Below are positions 1 through 11,173 of a stretch of DNA of 64,000 nucleotides, piece after piece. Location: the NCBI RefSeq assembly GCF_002042885.1, contig NZ_MVFY01000004.1, forward strand, positions 277,436 to 341,435, written 5' to 3'. The stretch is from Citrobacter portucalensis (GTDB taxonomy: Bacteria; Pseudomonadota; Gammaproteobacteria; Enterobacterales; Enterobacteriaceae). The position numbers and the translations under genes were made by a program. Under the pieces are notes generated by a model. The model saw only the letters and a program-made list of their open reading frames with translations. It was not told the origin of the DNA and searched no databases. Every line of letters begins with the position of its first letter. Positions within the stretch are counted from its first letter, which is position 1.

Positions 1-109
1 CCATTCAACACCAAAAATCAGCGCATTGCCTTCTTGAGAAAATGATGTCAGTATCAATCAAAACAAATCATCATTTGATTCAACTTGAACAAACATGAAG
101 GTAATTGCG
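1..109. promoter_or_regulatory. ulaG upstream region (truncated ula divergent control region)
   Basis: This stretch lies directly upstream of ulaG. In enterobacteria ulaG is divergent from ulaABCDEF, and UlaR, cAMP-CRP and IHF act in the space between them. Only the ulaG-proximal part is present, so operators cannot be assigned. The region is AT-rich. A Shine-Dalgarno-like AAGG lies just before the ATG at 110. Confidence 0.4.
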
Positions 110-1174
110 ATGAGTAAAGTAAAAAGCATCACGCGTGAATCATGGATTCTGAGCACATTCCCGGAGTGGGGAAGCTGGCTCAATGAAGAGATCGAGCAGG
201 AACAGGTCGCACCTGGCACTTTCGCTATGTGGTGGCTTGGCTGTACCGGAATTTGGCTAAAGTCTGAAGGCGGGACTAACGTCTGCGTCGATTTCTGGTG
301 CGGTACGGGTAAACAGAGTCACGGTAACCCGCTGATGAAAACCGGTCACCAGATGCAACGCATGGCGGGCGTGAAGAAACTGCAGCCAAACCTGCGTACC
401 ACGCCGTTTGTTCTTGATCCGTTTGCCATTCGTCAGATCGATGCGGTGCTGGCCACGCACGATCATAACGATCACATTGACGTAAATGTTGCGGCAGCCG
501 TCATGCAGAACTGTGCCGACGACGTGCCGTTTATTGGACCGCAGACTTGTGTGGATCTGTGGATCGGTTGGGGTGTACCAAAAGAGCGCTGCATCGTGGT
601 AAAACCTGGCGATGTGGTGAAAGTGAAAGATATTGAAATTCACGCGCTTGATGCGTTTGATCGTACGGCATTGATCACGCTTCCTGCCGATCAAAAAGCG
701 GCAGGTGTGCTGCCGGATGGTATGGATGCCCGCGCCGTAAACTATCTGTTCAAAACGCCGGGCGGTACGCTTTATCACAGCGGTGATTCACACTACTCCA
801 ACTACTATGCAAAGCATGGCAATGAGCACCAGATCGACGTCGCGCTCGGATCCTACGGCGAGAACCCACGGGGTATTACGGACAAAATGACCAGTTCCGA
901 CATGCTGCGTATGGCGGAGGCCCTGAATACAAAAGTGGTGATCCCTTTCCATCACGATATCTGGTCAAACTTCCAGGCCGATCCTCAGGAGATCCGCGTA
1001 CTGTGGGAGATGAAAAAGGATCGGCTGAAGTATGGCTTTAAGCCTTTTATCTGGCAGGTGGGTGGCAAGTTCACCTGGCCGCTGGACAAAGATAACTTTG
1101 AATATCACTATCCGCGCGGCTTTGACGACTGCTTCACGATTGAACCGGATTTACCATTTAAATCGTTCTTGTGA
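110..1174 (+). CDS. ulaG: L-ascorbate-6-phosphate lactonase UlaG
   Basis: A 354-residue cytoplasmic metallo-beta-lactamase-fold hydrolase that opens the lactone of L-ascorbate-6-phosphate, the first step after PTS uptake of vitamin C. The metal-binding HxHxDH-type motif is visible as THDHNDHID near residue 110. Downstream metal-ligand regions are HSGDSH and PFHHD. The length equals E. coli UlaG. The ATG at 110 is preferred over the in-frame ATG at 95 because AAGG is well spaced before it and the protein then begins MSKVKS as in E. coli. A terminator follows, then ulaR in the same direction, the usual arrangement of the ula regulon. Confidence 0.97.
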   Translation: MSKVKSITRESWILSTFPEWGSWLNEEIEQEQVAPGTFAMWWLGCTGIWLKSEGGTNVCVDFWCGTGKQSHGNPLMKTGHQMQRMAGVKKLQPNLRTTPFVLDPFAIRQIDAVLATHDHNDHIDVNVAAAVMQNCADDVPFIGPQTCVDLWIGWGVPKERCIVVKPGDVVKVKDIEIHALDAFDRTALITLPADQKAAGVLPDGMDARAVNYLFKTPGGTLYHSGDSHYSNYYAKHGNEHQIDVALGSYGENPRGITDKMTSSDMLRMAEALNTKVVIPFHHDIWSNFQADPQEIRVLWEMKKDRLKYGFKPFIWQVGGKFTWPLDKDNFEYHYPRGFDDCFTIEPDLPFKSFL

Positions 1175-1182
1175 TCCACACA

Positions 1183-1209
1183 AAATGCCGGGCCATCCCG
1201 GCATTTTTT
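1183..1209 (+). terminator. Rho-independent terminator after ulaG
   Basis: A perfect 10-bp stem AAATGCCGGG / CCCGGCATTT with a CCAT loop, followed by a T run. It lies 9 bases after the ulaG stop and about 70 bases before ulaR. Confidence 0.85.
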
Positions 1210-1280
1210 CCCATTTACTTTAGTATTTCCAGGCTATTTCAAATATCATCTTTTCAAATCAATTTGTATCGGAATAGCTC

Positions 1281-2036
1281 ATGACTGAAGCACAAAGACA
1301 TCAAATATTGCTGGATATGCTGGCGCAGTTGGGCTTTGTTACCGTTGAGAACGTGATTGAGCGTCTGGGGATTTCACCCGCCACAGCACGCCGGGATATC
1401 AACAAACTCGATGAAAGCGGCAAACTCAAGAAAGTCCGCAATGGCGCAGAAGCTATTACCCAGCAGCGACCGCGCTGGACGCCAATGAATCTGCACCAGG
1501 CACAGAACCACGATGAAAAAGTTCGCATTGCCAAGGCGGCATCCCAGCTTGTGAATGCGGGTGAAAGCGTGGTGATCAACTGCGGATCGACAGCCTTTCT
1601 GCTGGGTCGCGAAATGTGCGGCAAGCCGGTGCAGATCATCACTAATTATCTGCCGCTGGCGAACTATCTGATCGACCAGGAGCATGACAGCGTGATCATC
1701 ATGGGAGGGCAATATAACAAAAGCCAATCCATCACGCTTAGCCCGCAAGGCAGTGAAAATAGCCTGTATGCCGGGCACTGGATGTTCACCAGTGGCAAAG
1801 GGTTGACCGCGGACGGACTGTATAAAACCGATATGCTGACCGCGATGGCCGAGCAGAAGATGCTTAACGTGGTGGGCAAACTGGTGGTACTGGTCGATAG
1901 CAGTAAAGTCGGTGAACGTGCGGGAATGCTGTTCAGTCGCGCCGACCAAATCGACATGCTGATTACTGGCAAAAATGCAAACCCTGAGATTCTGCAACAG
2001 CTTGAAGCCCAGGGCGTGAGCATTATGCGCGTTTAA
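1281..2036 (+). CDS. ulaR: Ascorbate-utilization repressor UlaR (DeoR family)
   Basis: A 251-residue DeoR-family repressor of the ula genes. The N-terminal helix-turn-helix (about residues 5-57) contains the family pattern with [17 protein letters not shown]. The rest is a sugar-phosphate-isomerase-like sensor domain, which in E. coli binds L-ascorbate-6-phosphate. The length equals the E. coli protein. The gene is downstream of ulaG and its stop overlaps the convergent yjfP stop by a few bases. Confidence 0.97.
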   Translation: MTEAQRHQILLDMLAQLGFVTVENVIERLGISPATARRDINKLDESGKLKKVRNGAEAITQQRPRWTPMNLHQAQNHDEKVRIAKAASQLVNAGESVVINCGSTAFLLGREMCGKPVQIITNYLPLANYLIDQEHDSVIIMGGQYNKSQSITLSPQGSENSLYAGHWMFTSGKGLTADGLYKTDMLTAMAEQKMLNVVGKLVVLVDSSKVGERAGMLFSRADQIDMLITGKNANPEILQQLEAQGVSIMRV

Positions 2037-2782
2037 AGGTGCTGGCGGAAAAACGTCACTGTTGCGGCCAACGCTTCTGGCGTGATGCGATGTCGTACGC
2101 CCGCTTCCCACAGGCAGGTCAGATTGTTGTCCAAACCTGCCTGAATCAGCGCTTGCTGTAAGCGGAAGGTTTCAACAGCGGGTACAACATCATCATCCTG
2201 TCCATGCCACAGCAGCAACGGCCTGTCAGCGAGGCGTGGTAACTGATGCGTAACATCCCATTCGGCAAGCGGGGCGATAACGGCATCAAATTCCGCCTGC
2301 TGCTCTGGGGTCTGAACCAGTAAAGGGGGAAAAAGCGTCTGCGCAAGCCGGGTAAAATAGCCTGAACCCATCAGGCTGGCTACACATTTAACCTCAGGAT
2401 GGCGCGCCATTATGCCCAATGCTGTCATTCCCCCCATTGACGCCCCACCGACGGCAAGCCGCTCATCTGAAAGCCAATTTTCCGCCACCAGCGCCGCACG
2501 TAACGTCGCAAACTCCTGCATATTTTGCTGCAAAATATGCCAGAAGCGGAACATTCGCCCCTGAGCATCACCTTTGAAGCGGGCACCGTGGTCAGGCGCA
2601 TCTGGCATGACGACGCGGAACCCGGCCTGAGCCAGCGCAACGGCAAAATAGCTGTAAACCAGACTTGAAGATGTAAACCCGTGATAGAAGATAATACAAG
2701 GGAGTGAACATTCGCGTTTGCCAGCCGGAACGGCGTGCAGGACAGGGATACCAGCTAGCCGTCGTGTTTCAATTTCGATCAT
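2033..2782 (-). CDS. yjfP: Alpha/beta-hydrolase esterase YjfP
   Basis: A 249-residue alpha/beta hydrolase, annotated as a carboxylesterase in E. coli; its physiological substrate is unknown to me. The nucleophile elbow GGASMGGM holds the catalytic serine. An HGFTSSS oxyanion-hole segment lies near residue 32, and [12 protein letters not shown] carries the acid. A histidine near the C terminus ([10 protein letters not shown]) completes the triad. The start MIEIETR matches E. coli and has GAGG about 10 bases upstream; an upstream in-frame ATG at 2818 is less likely. The gene is convergent with ulaR, with a 4-bp overlap. Confidence 0.93.
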   Translation of the reverse strand: MIEIETRRLAGIPVLHAVPAGKRECSLPCIIFYHGFTSSSLVYSYFAVALAQAGFRVVMPDAPDHGARFKGDAQGRMFRFWHILQQNMQEFATLRAALVAENWLSDERLAVGGASMGGMTALGIMARHPEVKCVASLMGSGYFTRLAQTLFPPLLVQTPEQQAEFDAVIAPLAEWDVTHQLPRLADRPLLLWHGQDDDVVPAVETFRLQQALIQAGLDNNLTCLWEAGVRHRITPEALAATVTFFRQHL

Positions 2783-2963
2783 TTGTCGCCTCTTTCTTTC
2801 TGGTATGCCATGCAGCAATACTTAACGCAAGCGAATGTGTTCGGCAATGATTCATAATGTTGAGAACTGGGTTACGCTTTCGCAACATTTTCATTCGAAA
2901 ATCGCGTGAGAGATAACAATTCGGGAACATTCCCCTAAAGGGAAATTAATAAGGCACTACACT

Positions 2964-3293
2964 ATGGCTATCAGGAAACGAGATAGAGTTATGCGTCGGT
3001 TTGCCTCTGTGTTGTTGGTTATGTTTTTAAGCGCCTGTAGCGTGCTACAGGGAACGCCGCAACCCGCACCGCCCGTTGCCGACCACCCGCAGGAGATCCG
3101 CCGTGACCAGAGTAATGGGTTACAGCGATTAGGGACGGTTAGCGCACTGGTAAGAGGCTCTCCGGATGATGCGCTGGCAGAGATCCGTGCCAAAGCCGCC
3201 GCGGCTAAAGCTGATTACTACGTGGTTTTATTAGTGGATGAAACCATCGTGACAGGCCAATGGTATTCACAGGCTATTTTGTATCGTAAATAA
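2964..3293 (+). CDS. bsmA: Lipoprotein BsmA (YjfO), DUF1471 family
   Basis: A small predicted lipoprotein of 109 residues with a C-terminal DUF1471/YhcN-type domain. In E. coli BsmA is linked to biofilm, peroxide and acid stress responses. The signal peptide ends in a lipobox around LSAC at residue 25. The domain is visible as GTVSALVRGSPDDALAEI and the ending WYSQAILYRK. An alternative start is the ATG at 2991 (MRRFAS...), also preceded by a purine-rich stretch. It is followed by another DUF1471 gene, yjfN. Confidence 0.9.
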   Translation: MAIRKRDRVMRRFASVLLVMFLSACSVLQGTPQPAPPVADHPQEIRRDQSNGLQRLGTVSALVRGSPDDALAEIRAKAAAAKADYYVVLLVDETIVTGQWYSQAILYRK

Positions 3294-3440
3294 CATTGGG
3301 TTGAAATTTAGTCAGCTTTACATTGCTTTGCGCCCCTATGCGTTTACCTGTGCACAATAAACCAACAGCAGGAAGCTTGAGGTTTATTATCGCGATGGAA
3401 TGCCCTGCCGTGTGTAGGGGTACGAATAATGGAGCTGACG

Positions 3441-3716
3441 ATGAAACAATCACTTGCCTTATCCTCACTGCTGCTTTCTGCCGGACTGGTAGGTACTACG
3501 GCGCAGTCTGCCGAATTCGCCAGTGCTGACTGTGTTACTGGCCTGAACGAAATTGGCCAGATATCTGTCAGTAACATTGCAGGAAATCCGCAGGATGTAG
3601 AACGTGTTGTCGCGTTAAAAGCGGATGAACAAGGTGCCTCATGGTATCGGATCATTCAAATGTACGAAGATCAGCAGCCCGACAACTGGCGCGTACAGGC
3701 CATACTCTATGCTTAA
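3441..3716 (+). CDS. yjfN: Small secreted DUF1471 protein YjfN
   Basis: A 91-residue predicted periplasmic protein. A signal peptide with a cut near AQSA-EF is followed by a DUF1471 domain ending in WRVQAILYA, as in its neighbour bsmA. The ATG at 3441 is chosen because GGAG lies about 8 bases upstream and the length then equals E. coli YjfN. The family is tied to envelope and biofilm stress; I do not assert a more precise role. Confidence 0.92.
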   Translation: MKQSLALSSLLLSAGLVGTTAQSAEFASADCVTGLNEIGQISVSNIAGNPQDVERVVALKADEQGASWYRIIQMYEDQQPDNWRVQAILYA

Positions 3717-3720
3717 CACA

Positions 3721-3798
3721 TTGCCGGATGGCGTAAACTTATCTGAGCTACAGTGAACTGTAGACATGATAAGACGCGAAAGCGTCGCCATCAGGCAT
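3721..3798. repeat. REP/BIME element between yjfN and aidB
   Basis: It has the typical REP halves TTGCCGGATGGCG and GCGTCGCCATCAGGCA facing each other across a short hairpin-forming centre (CTACAGTGAACTGTAG). It lies between convergent genes. Confidence 0.75.
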
Positions 3799-3802
3799 AT
3801 TA

Positions 3803-5425
3803 TTACCGTAATCCCCCCGTTGCCCGCAGAAGCAAATCATTCAGCACCTGCTCAGACAATCGTAGTCCCCCCCGCGTATCAAGCATCATTTGGCACCAGG
3901 CCTGCGCCACTGGTGGAGAGGCATAGCGCAACATCTGCGCTCCGCAACCAAGCTGGAAAAGCTGCTGCGTAATCTCCCGCCCCAATGCCTCGCTGGGTTT
4001 ACGTAAACGCTGCTGGAGCTGACGCACCATTCGATCGTAATGTCGGTCTTGCCCTTTGACTTCCGCAAAGGCTTCACTGAGCATCTCGTATATGCCGGGT
4101 TGTTTGGTCAGTACCCGCAACACATCAAGGCACATAATGTTGCCAGAGCCTTCCCAGATACTGTTTACCGGCATTTCACGATACAAACGCGGCAGCTCGC
4201 TCTCCTCGCAATAGCCAATCCCACCCAGCACTTCCATCGCCTCTGCCACAAATGGCATACCGCTTTTGCAAACGGAGAATTTCGCCGCTGGTGTGAACAA
4301 TCTGGCCCACAGCGCTTCTTTAGCATCAGCACGGCGGTCCCAGGCCCGCGCCAGTCGAAACAGTAACGCCGTTTGACCTTCCAGTTGGAGCGCCATCCGA
4401 CCTAACACTTGACGCATCATCGGCTGTTCAATCAATGGCTTGCCAAAGACCTGCCGCTGGTGCGCATGGTAAATCGCGACGGAAAAAGCACGCCGCATCA
4501 TACCGTGACTACCGAGCGCACAGTCAAAACGCGTCATCCCCCCCATTTTCAGGATATGGCGTATACCTTCCCCTTCGTCACCCAATAGCCAGCCAATCGC
4601 ATCGTGGAATTCAACCTCGCAGCTGGCGTTGGAGCGGTTGCCTAACTTATCTTTCAATCTCTCAAGACGGATAGCATTACGCTGCCCGTCAGGTAAAAAT
4701 CGCGGCACAAAAAAGCAGGATAATCCCCCCTTAGCCTGGGCCAGCACTAAATGGGCATCGCTTTGCGGCACGGAGAAAAACCACTTATGTCCCACCAGCC
4801 GATACGAGCCGTCAGCAAGACGTTCTGCCTGAGTGGTATTGCTCAGCACATCTGAACCACCCTGCTTCTCGGTCATGCCCATGCCAATAAGCAGCCCACG
4901 CTTTTGCCCACCTGGCAGTAAATGCGAGTCATAACGGTCGCTTAGCAGCGGCGTAAGCCAGTCGTGAAAGGGGGCGGGTAACATTTGAAGTAACAGCGGC
5001 GTGGCGGCAAAAGTCATGGTCACCGGACACAACGTACCTGCTTCAACCTGCGCATGCAGCATGTAACGCGCCGCCCGGGCAACAAATGTTCCCTGCCTCG
5101 CATCTTCTTCCCAGGCCAGATTATGTACGCGGTTGGCGCACAATCCCTGCATCAGCAAATGCCAGGCAGGATGAAAACGCACATCATCCAGCCGCTGCCC
5201 CTGCGGGTCGTAGCGCAACAGTTCAGGTGGAAAAGCATTGGCCAGACGCCCCAGTTCGAGCGACTCGGCAGTCCCTAGCTGCTGACCAATACTGGCAAGA
5301 AGATCGCTGTCCCAGCCAGCGCCTTCGCGGATAACCGCTTCGCACAGCGCGCCATCGGACAAATATAAGTTACTGTTATTGAGCGGTACAGGTTGGTTAA
5401 AAACGGTATGCGTTTGCCAGTGCAT
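3803..5425 (-). CDS. aidB: AidB, acyl-CoA-dehydrogenase-like flavoprotein of the adaptive response
   Basis: A 540-residue FAD-containing homologue of acyl-CoA dehydrogenases. In E. coli it is induced with the Ada adaptive response to alkylating agents and binds DNA through its C-terminal domain. Recognisable stretches are GMGMTEKQGGSD (flavin-binding region), KWFFSVPQSDAHL, and AMEVLGGIGYCEESELPRLYREMPVNSIWEGSGN, the family signature. The start with MHWQTH matches E. coli and has GGAGGGAG upstream. The in-frame ATG 18 bases earlier is not used. It is a monocistronic minus-strand gene convergent with yjfN. Confidence 0.96.
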   Translation of the reverse strand: MHWQTHTVFNQPVPLNNSNLYLSDGALCEAVIREGAGWDSDLLASIGQQLGTAESLELGRLANAFPPELLRYDPQGQRLDDVRFHPAWHLLMQGLCANRVHNLAWEEDARQGTFVARAARYMLHAQVEAGTLCPVTMTFAATPLLLQMLPAPFHDWLTPLLSDRYDSHLLPGGQKRGLLIGMGMTEKQGGSDVLSNTTQAERLADGSYRLVGHKWFFSVPQSDAHLVLAQAKGGLSCFFVPRFLPDGQRNAIRLERLKDKLGNRSNASCEVEFHDAIGWLLGDEGEGIRHILKMGGMTRFDCALGSHGMMRRAFSVAIYHAHQRQVFGKPLIEQPMMRQVLGRMALQLEGQTALLFRLARAWDRRADAKEALWARLFTPAAKFSVCKSGMPFVAEAMEVLGGIGYCEESELPRLYREMPVNSIWEGSGNIMCLDVLRVLTKQPGIYEMLSEAFAEVKGQDRHYDRMVRQLQQRLRKPSEALGREITQQLFQLGCGAQMLRYASPPVAQAWCQMMLDTRGGLRLSEQVLNDLLLRATGGLR

Positions 5426-5500
5426 TGTGTCTCCCTCCGTCAATGGCCGTCGCTTTAAGTATGGTCAGCCAGACAATAGAGTGCCTGGGATTCAGGTCAC

Positions 5501-5526
5501 AAAAAAGCCATCCCGAGGGATGGCTT
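5501..5526 (-). terminator. Terminator of the nsrR-rnr-rlmB operon
   Basis: On the minus strand a stem AAGCCATCCC / GGGATGGCTT is followed by a T run, about 20 bases after the rlmB stop. Confidence 0.85.
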
Positions 5527-5545
5527 AAGAGACATAGAGAATGAA

Positions 5546-6277
5546 TTAGCCGCGCTGGCGGACGGCTTCAAACAGGCAGATGCCCGTCGCAACTGAAACG
5601 TTCAATGACGAAACGCTCCCTGCCATCGGGATGCTGATCAGTTCGTCACAGTGTTCGCGAGTCAGACGGCGCATACCTTCACCCTCTGCGCCCATCACCA
5701 GCGCCAGACGACCGGTCATTTTGCTCTGATAGAGAGTATGGTCGGCTTCACCTGCGGTTCCGACGATCCAGATATTCTCTTCCTGCAGCATACGCATGGT
5801 GCGCGCCAGGTTGGTGACGCGGATCAGCGGTACGCTTTCTGCCGCACCACAGGCCACTTTTTTCGCCGTCGCATTCAACTGTGCGGAACGATCCTTCGGT
5901 ACGATTACAGCATGTACGCCAGCGGCATCGGCGCTACGCAGGCATGCGCCCAGGTTATGCGGATCGGTGACGCCATCGAGGATCAAAAAGAACGGCTGAT
6001 CGAGCGTAGCAATCAGATCCGGCAGATCGTTTTCCTGATACTGACGGCCAGGCTTCACGCGAGCAATAATCCCCTGATGTACCGCACCCTCGCTTTTCTC
6101 ATCCAGAAACTGACGGTTAGCCAGTTGAATGACAACACCCTGTGCTTCCAGTGCGTGGATCAGCGGCAGCAGGCGTTTATCTTCACGACCTTTGAGAATA
6201 AAGACGTCCTGGAAGCGCTCAGGCGCACGTTCCAGCAGGGCCTGCACCGCATGGATGCCGTAAATCATTTCACTCAT
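5546..6277 (-). CDS. rlmB: 23S rRNA (guanosine-2'-O-)-methyltransferase RlmB
   Basis: A 243-residue SpoU/TrmH (SPOUT) methyltransferase that modifies G2251 in the 23S rRNA peptidyl-transferase loop. It has an N-terminal substrate-binding domain (about residues 1-75). The knotted catalytic domain follows, with motif 1 around [11 protein letters not shown], motif 2 [10 protein letters not shown] and motif 3 [15 protein letters not shown]. The start at MSEMIYG matches E. coli; an in-frame upstream ATG would add 13 unconserved residues. It is the last gene of the nsrR-rnr-rlmB transcription unit and is followed by a terminator. Confidence 0.97.
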   Translation of the reverse strand: MSEMIYGIHAVQALLERAPERFQDVFILKGREDKRLLPLIHALEAQGVVIQLANRQFLDEKSEGAVHQGIIARVKPGRQYQENDLPDLIATLDQPFFLILDGVTDPHNLGACLRSADAAGVHAVIVPKDRSAQLNATAKKVACGAAESVPLIRVTNLARTMRMLQEENIWIVGTAGEADHTLYQSKMTGRLALVMGAEGEGMRRLTREHCDELISIPMAGSVSSLNVSVATGICLFEAVRQRG

Positions 6278-6349
6278 GAATGTACTCGTTAATAGTTTAT
6301 GCGTAACGCCGGGCAACGCGAAGGTTGCCCGACTTACAGTCTATGGCTG

Positions 6350-8812
6350 TTATTGTGCGACTTTCTTTTTCGCCGCACGTTTAGCTTTAGTGGCGGCAGC
6401 AATTTTAAGCGTTTTTGCCGAGGGCTTTTTCGCTTTTTTATCGCCTTTCTTCTCAGCCGCATTCTTATCCGCCTGAGGTTTGGCTCTGCCTTTCTTCTCG
6501 CCGCGGAAAGCGCTGTCCGGCTCGAAATTCACCTTTTTGCCCATCTGACGACGTTTACCGGTATTTTTACCCGCATCGCCTTTTTTGGCTTTTTCGCGCG
6601 CGGTTTTACCTTCATTACGCGGCGCACGTTCGCTGGAGATCAAGCTGAAGTCGATCTTACGCTCGTCCATGTTGACTGCTTCCACGCGAACTTCCACGCG
6701 ATCGCCCAGGCGATACATCTGGCCGCTGGATTCCCCCGTCAGGCGCTGCCCAACCTGGTCGAAACGATAGTAGTCGTTATCCAGAGAGGAGACATGCACC
6801 AGACCATCGATAAACAGTTCATCGAGACGGACAAAGAAACCAAATCCGGTCACGCTGGCAATCACGCCTTTGAAGACATTACCCACCTGGTCCAGCATGA
6901 AGTCGCACTTCAGCCAGTCAGAGACATCGCGCGTGGCTTCATCAGCACGGCGCTCGGCCATCGAACAGTGCTGACCCAGTTGCAGCATCTCTTCCATCGA
7001 ATAATGGTAGCCACCGGTTTCCGTTGTGTTGCCCTTATGGCCCTGCTCCTGCGCCAGCAGATACTTAATCGCCCGGTGCAAGGAGAGATCCGGGTAACGA
7101 CGGATCGGTGAAGTAAAGTGTGCATAAGATTGCAGCGCCAGACCAAAGTGACCACGGTTTTCCGGATCGTAAATCGCCTGCTTCATCGAACGCAGCAGCA
7201 TGGTTTGCAGCATTTCTGCGTCAGGACGGTCAGCAATCGACTCCAGCAGTTCAGCGTAATCACGCGGCTCAGGTTTGTTGCCACCAGGCAGCTCCAGCCC
7301 CAGCTCTGCCAGGACGGAACGGAACGAGTTAATCGCTTCGGTCGTCGGCTTATCGTGAATACGGAACAGCGCTGGCTCTTTGGCTTTCTCAACGAATCGC
7401 GCCGCTGAGATGTTCGCCATGATCATGCACTCTTCAATCAGCTTGTGTGCGTCGTTACGCTGCGTCTGCTCGATACGCTCAATACGGCGTTCAGCATTGA
7501 AGATAAACTTCGCCTCTTCACTTTCAAACGAGATACCGCCACGCTCTTCACGGGCCTTATCCAGCACTTTGTAGAGGTTATGCAGCTCTTCAATGTGTTT
7601 AACCAACGGTGCGTACTGCTCACGCAGCTCCTGGTCGCCTTGCAGCATATGCCAGACCTTGGTGTAGGTCAGACGCGCATGGGAGCTCATGACCGCTTCG
7701 TAGAATTTAAAGCCAGTTAAGCGGCCTTTCGACGAAATGGTCATTTCACAGACCATACACAACCGGTCCACCTGCGGGTTGAGTGAACACAATCCGTTAG
7801 ACAGCACTTCCGGCAGCATCGGAACTACCTGCGACGGGAAGTAAACGGATGTGCCACGGCTACGCGCTTCCTGGTCCAGCGGAGTCGGCGGGCGAACGTA
7901 ATAGCTTACGTCAGCAATCGCCACCCATAAACGCCAACCACCGCCGCGTTTCTTCTCGCAGTAGACCGCATCGTCGAAGTCGCGCGCATCTTCGCCATCG
8001 ATAGTCACCAGCGGCAGGGAGCGCAGATCGACACGTCCTACTTTCGCCTCTTCCGGCACTTCTTCTTTCAGCCCGGCGACCTGTTTCTCAACCGCCTGAG
8101 GCCAGATATATGGGATTTCATGAGTACGCAGGGCCATATCCACGGCCATGCTGGTTCCCATGTTATCGCCCAGCACTTCAACAATTTTGCCCACCGCTTT
8201 GGTGCGGCGAGTCGGACGCTGGGTCAGTTCAACGACGACCACAAAGCCCATACGAGCGCCCATTACCTCTTCCGGCGGGATCAGAATATCGAAGCTCAGG
8301 CGGCTGTCGTCTGGGACGACAAACCCAACACCAGCGTCGGTGAAGTAGCGACCGACAATCTGGCTGGTTTTCGGCACCAGTACGCGCACAATACGCGCTT
8401 CGCGGCGACCTTTACGGTCCGCGCCCAACGGCTGCGCCAGCACCTGATCGCCATGAATGCAGGTTTTCATTTGCTCGCTGGACAGATACAGGTCATCTTT
8501 GCGGCCTTCAACGCGCAGAAAGCCGTAGCCATCACGGTGGCCAATAACGGTACCTTTCAGCAGGTCGAGACGTTCCGGCAGCGCATAGCACTGACGACGG
8601 GTGAAGACCAGTTGTCCGTCACGCTCCATCGCGCGCAGGCGACGACGCAGCGCTTCTTGCTGCTCTTCACCTTCAATATTGAGTTCAGCGGCCAGCTCAT
8701 CGCGGTTGGCCGGCTTTTCACGTTTAGTTAAATGTTCGAGGATAAATTCCCGGCTCGGGATAGGATTCGCGTATTTTTCTGCTTCGCGTTCCTGGAAAGG
8801 ATCTTGTGACAT
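6350..8812 (-). CDS. rnr: Ribonuclease R
   Basis: An 820-residue processive 3'-5' exoribonuclease of the RNB (RNase II) family, which degrades structured RNA and acts in trans-translation-linked decay and cold response. In order: N-terminal helix-turn-helix region, two cold-shock domains, the RNB catalytic domain with clustered acidic residues in [13 protein letters not shown] (about residue 272 on), an S1 domain (around [15 protein letters not shown]), and a lysine-rich tail. The length is slightly above the E. coli protein (813). It is preceded by nsrR (39-bp gap) and followed by rlmB. Confidence 0.98.
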   Translation of the reverse strand: MSQDPFQEREAEKYANPIPSREFILEHLTKREKPANRDELAAELNIEGEEQQEALRRRLRAMERDGQLVFTRRQCYALPERLDLLKGTVIGHRDGYGFLRVEGRKDDLYLSSEQMKTCIHGDQVLAQPLGADRKGRREARIVRVLVPKTSQIVGRYFTDAGVGFVVPDDSRLSFDILIPPEEVMGARMGFVVVVELTQRPTRRTKAVGKIVEVLGDNMGTSMAVDMALRTHEIPYIWPQAVEKQVAGLKEEVPEEAKVGRVDLRSLPLVTIDGEDARDFDDAVYCEKKRGGGWRLWVAIADVSYYVRPPTPLDQEARSRGTSVYFPSQVVPMLPEVLSNGLCSLNPQVDRLCMVCEMTISSKGRLTGFKFYEAVMSSHARLTYTKVWHMLQGDQELREQYAPLVKHIEELHNLYKVLDKAREERGGISFESEEAKFIFNAERRIERIEQTQRNDAHKLIEECMIMANISAARFVEKAKEPALFRIHDKPTTEAINSFRSVLAELGLELPGGNKPEPRDYAELLESIADRPDAEMLQTMLLRSMKQAIYDPENRGHFGLALQSYAHFTSPIRRYPDLSLHRAIKYLLAQEQGHKGNTTETGGYHYSMEEMLQLGQHCSMAERRADEATRDVSDWLKCDFMLDQVGNVFKGVIASVTGFGFFVRLDELFIDGLVHVSSLDNDYYRFDQVGQRLTGESSGQMYRLGDRVEVRVEAVNMDERKIDFSLISSERAPRNEGKTAREKAKKGDAGKNTGKRRQMGKKVNFEPDSAFRGEKKGRAKPQADKNAAEKKGDKKAKKPSAKTLKIAAATKAKRAAKKKVAQ

Positions 8813-8850
8813 GTCGGTTCCTCCGTCATCATCGCTGCTGGCGGGAGTCG

Positions 8851-9276
8851 TTACTCCACCAGCAATAATTTATAAAGCGGTTGATTCTTTTCAACCAAAT
8901 CAGCAAGTGTGTAGTTGTCCAGTTCCGTGAGAAAACTTTGCACTGCTTTAGAAAGCGCCTGTTTGAGTCTACAGGCCGGGGTAATGTGGCAAAACTCGCT
9001 GCTACAGTTGACCAACGATAAGGGTTCCAGCTCGCGAACCACATCACCAATACCAATATCCTTAGCGGGTTTACCCAGGCGGATACCGCCATTTTTTCCT
9101 CGAATAGCAGTAACAAAGCCCGCCCGGCTAAGTTGATTGATTATTTTGACCATATGATTACGGGACACGCCGTAGACTTCTGTCACCTCAGAAATACTGG
9201 TCATACGTCCTTCGGGAAGTGACGCCATGTAGATTAGCGCACGTAATCCGTAATCGGTGAAACTTGTTAACTGCAC
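8851..9276 (-). CDS. nsrR: Nitric-oxide-sensing repressor NsrR (Rrf2 family)
   Basis: A 141-residue Rrf2-family repressor of NO-detoxification genes such as hmpA. The N-terminal winged helix-turn-helix includes [16 protein letters not shown]. The iron-sulfur cluster cysteines are at residues 91, 96 and 102 ([13 protein letters not shown]). Loss of the cluster on NO exposure relieves repression. It is the first gene of a minus-strand unit with rnr and rlmB. Confidence 0.97.
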   Translation of the reverse strand: MQLTSFTDYGLRALIYMASLPEGRMTSISEVTEVYGVSRNHMVKIINQLSRAGFVTAIRGKNGGIRLGKPAKDIGIGDVVRELEPLSLVNCSSEFCHITPACRLKQALSKAVQSFLTELDNYTLADLVEKNQPLYKLLLVE

Positions 9277-9410
9277 ATCAACCTCAGGAAAAGGGATAAA
9301 ACGGATAAACCTGGTAGTATTAATTACATTGATGATAAACCAGCCACCAGCCAGGTCGCTAATTTATTTCAGTTCGGGAAGGAAAAAAGCGAGGAACTTA
9401 CGTGATTTTA

Positions 9411-9444
9411 AGCCGGATTCTGATGCAAAGCACCTTATCCGGCC
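9411..9444. repeat. REP-like palindrome between nsrR and purA
   Basis: GCCGGATT and ATCCGGC face each other across an AT-rich loop. The element sits upstream of nsrR and just downstream of purA and may stabilise purA mRNA 3' ends. Confidence 0.6.
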
Positions 9445-9492
9445 TAAATTAGTGCAAGCGCAGCGCCGTTTGACGCTACGCTATAACCAGAA

Positions 9493-10794
<1,302 letters not shown>

Positions 10795-10797
10795 TCA

Positions 10798-10827
10798 AAA
10801 TCACCGTTTGCTTAAAAATGGATTCTA
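10798..10827 (-). promoter_or_regulatory. purA leader with candidate PurR operator and -10 element
   Basis: On the minus strand AAGCAAACGGTGATTT (10798-10813) resembles the PurR consensus ACGCAAACGTTTGCGT. A TAGAAT -10-like hexamer lies at 10822-10827. E. coli purA is also repressed by PurR from its leader. The assignment rests on sequence similarity only. Confidence 0.5.
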
Positions 10828-10893
10828 CCACCGCTTTTTCAGATATACAGCACTTTTTGCATGCGAAAATCCGCAAATTAGTCTACTTATTGT

Positions 10894-11091
10894 TCAGCCA
10901 ATCGTTTTCCTCAACATGTAGTAGACCACAACGCCCGCAACCACAAGACCCCCACCAAAACGACGCAAAATATTTTCGGGAAGTTGCGCCATTGCAGAGA
11001 TCATTTTCTTCCATGCGCTGGGATAAAGCATCGGACCCAGCCCTTCCAGCACCAAAACCAGCGCGAGCGCCAGCAAAATTGTTGAATTCAT
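10894..11091 (-). CDS. yjeT: Small inner-membrane protein YjeT (DUF2065)
   Basis: A 65-residue protein with two predicted membrane helices (about residues 3-20 and 45-62) separated by a basic loop around AWKKMIS and NILRRFGG. The length equals E. coli YjeT. It lies between hflC and purA on the same strand. The function is unknown. The next gene upstream, hflC, belongs to the membrane-protease regulator complex, so a membrane quality-control role is possible but unproven. Confidence 0.93.
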   Translation of the reverse strand: MNSTILLALALVLVLEGLGPMLYPSAWKKMISAMAQLPENILRRFGGGLVVAGVVVYYMLRKTIG

Positions 11092-11173
11092 CCATCGCCC
11101 TTGTATAAAAAGAAAACCACCGCATCCCTGGAGATGCCGGTGGTTTTGCTGCTTTAAAACCGCTGGAACGCGA